From contig CAADYN010000056.1 in the NCBI GenBank assembly GCA_900753285.1, positions 1 to 5,812 of the forward strand: DNA of 5,812 nucleotides, given 5' to 3'. Each line of letters starts with the position of its first letter. Within the stretch, counting starts at the first letter, position 1. The position numbers and the translations under genes are program-made. A model generated the notes under the pieces. The model ran no database searches and had not been told where the DNA came from. It saw only the letters and a list, made by a program, of their open reading frames with translations. Positions 5,554 through 5,812 of the stretch are shown here, piece after piece. This stretch comes from Clostridia bacterium. GTDB lineage: Bacteria > Bacillota > Clostridia > Oscillospirales > CAG-272.

Positions 5554-5812
5554 ATGGATAAAAACATGACCCAAAACGTATCCGCCGAATGCCCGAAGAC
5601 AGCCGCTGAATTCCGTTCTCTTCTTTTGAAGAACGAAAAGCAGGGTAAGGGCGGTGTGCTCAGTGCAAGAGAACGCATTGAGTCCCTCTTCGACGAGTGT
5701 ACGTTCACAGAAATCGGAGCTTATACCGCAAGACGTATGAGCGAGTACGATAAAAGCTCTCCCGATGAATTTGAAAGCGTTATCTGCGGCTACGGTGCTG
5801 TAAACGGATGCC
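5554..5812 (+). CDS. Acyl-CoA carboxylase carboxyltransferase (beta) subunit, N-terminal part
   Basis: The first 86 codons of a gene that continues past the window. After a variable N-terminus it reads KGGVLSARERIESLFDE (32-48), CTFTEIGAY (49-57) and FESVICGYGAVNG (73-85), the typical opening of the biotin-dependent carboxyl transferase domain (PF01039) in propionyl-CoA/methylmalonyl-CoA carboxylase beta chains and in the alpha chains of sodium-pumping decarboxylases. The domain moves CO2 between carboxybiotin and an acyl-CoA. The catalytic halves lie outside, so carboxylase versus decarboxylase cannot be decided. GGAGG (5545-5549) is four bases before the chosen ATG; the next ATG (5566) would be 16 bases away, too far. 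It is divergent from the amidohydrolase, with a possible operator in its promoter. Confidence 0.85.
   Translation, partial: MDKNMTQNVSAECPKTAAEFRSLLLKNEKQGKGGVLSARERIESLFDECTFTEIGAYTARRMSEYDKSSPDEFESVICGYGAVNGC

Noticed and set aside
5439..5708. Minus-strand open frame of 89 codons across the carboxylase start
   Set aside because: It overlaps the carboxylase coding start on the opposite strand, has no ribosome binding site I can see and resembles no known protein.

Overview
The window looks like chromosomal DNA from a low-to-mid GC Firmicute, probably an anaerobic member of class Clostridia. This is inferred from the genes (an XpaC-type membrane protein, a BlaI/MecI-type repressor, a DUF1294 protein, RNase HI, an acyl-CoA carboxylase beta chain), from strong AGGAGG-type ribosome binding sites and from sigma-A-like promoters of the TTGACA/TATAAT kind. 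Genus and species cannot be read from it. I see no mobile element, CRISPR array, tRNA or rRNA.

Layout. Bases 1-135 hold the last 44 codons of an unidentified gene on the + strand. Its stop codon overlaps that of a convergent minus-strand pair: rnhA (RNase HI, 419-865) followed by a small DUF1294 membrane protein (132-422), coupled by an ATGA start/stop overlap. Diverging from rnhA is a two-gene unit. A near-consensus promoter (944-973) drives a BlaI/MecI-family repressor (1010-1447), followed after one base by an uncharacterised 252-residue protein (1449-2207) with a nuclease-like EIET core and a C-terminal winged helix. A site close to the BlaI operator core (TACA-N2-TGTA) sits in the promoter, which suggests autoregulation.

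Next on the + strand, with its own promoter, is a TIM-barrel sugar phosphate isomerase/epimerase (2308-3042). It is followed by a GTG-started 449-residue XpaC-like membrane protein (3102-4451) that ends at a clear intrinsic terminator. The terminator separates it from a convergent TIM-barrel amidohydrolase (4500-5303, minus). A 250-base AT-rich divergent region then leads to the first 86 codons of an acyl-CoA carboxylase carboxyltransferase subunit (5554 to the edge). Its candidate promoter carries a perfect inverted repeat over the -35 box with a TTGA-N3-TCAA core like that of FabT-type MarR regulators.

Most of the window is ordinary housekeeping and metabolic content. The part most worth following up is the repressor plus nuclease-like gene pair at 1010-2207: the repressor belongs to a family usually paired with a BlaR1/MecR1 sensor protease, and here its partner is a protein of unknown function.
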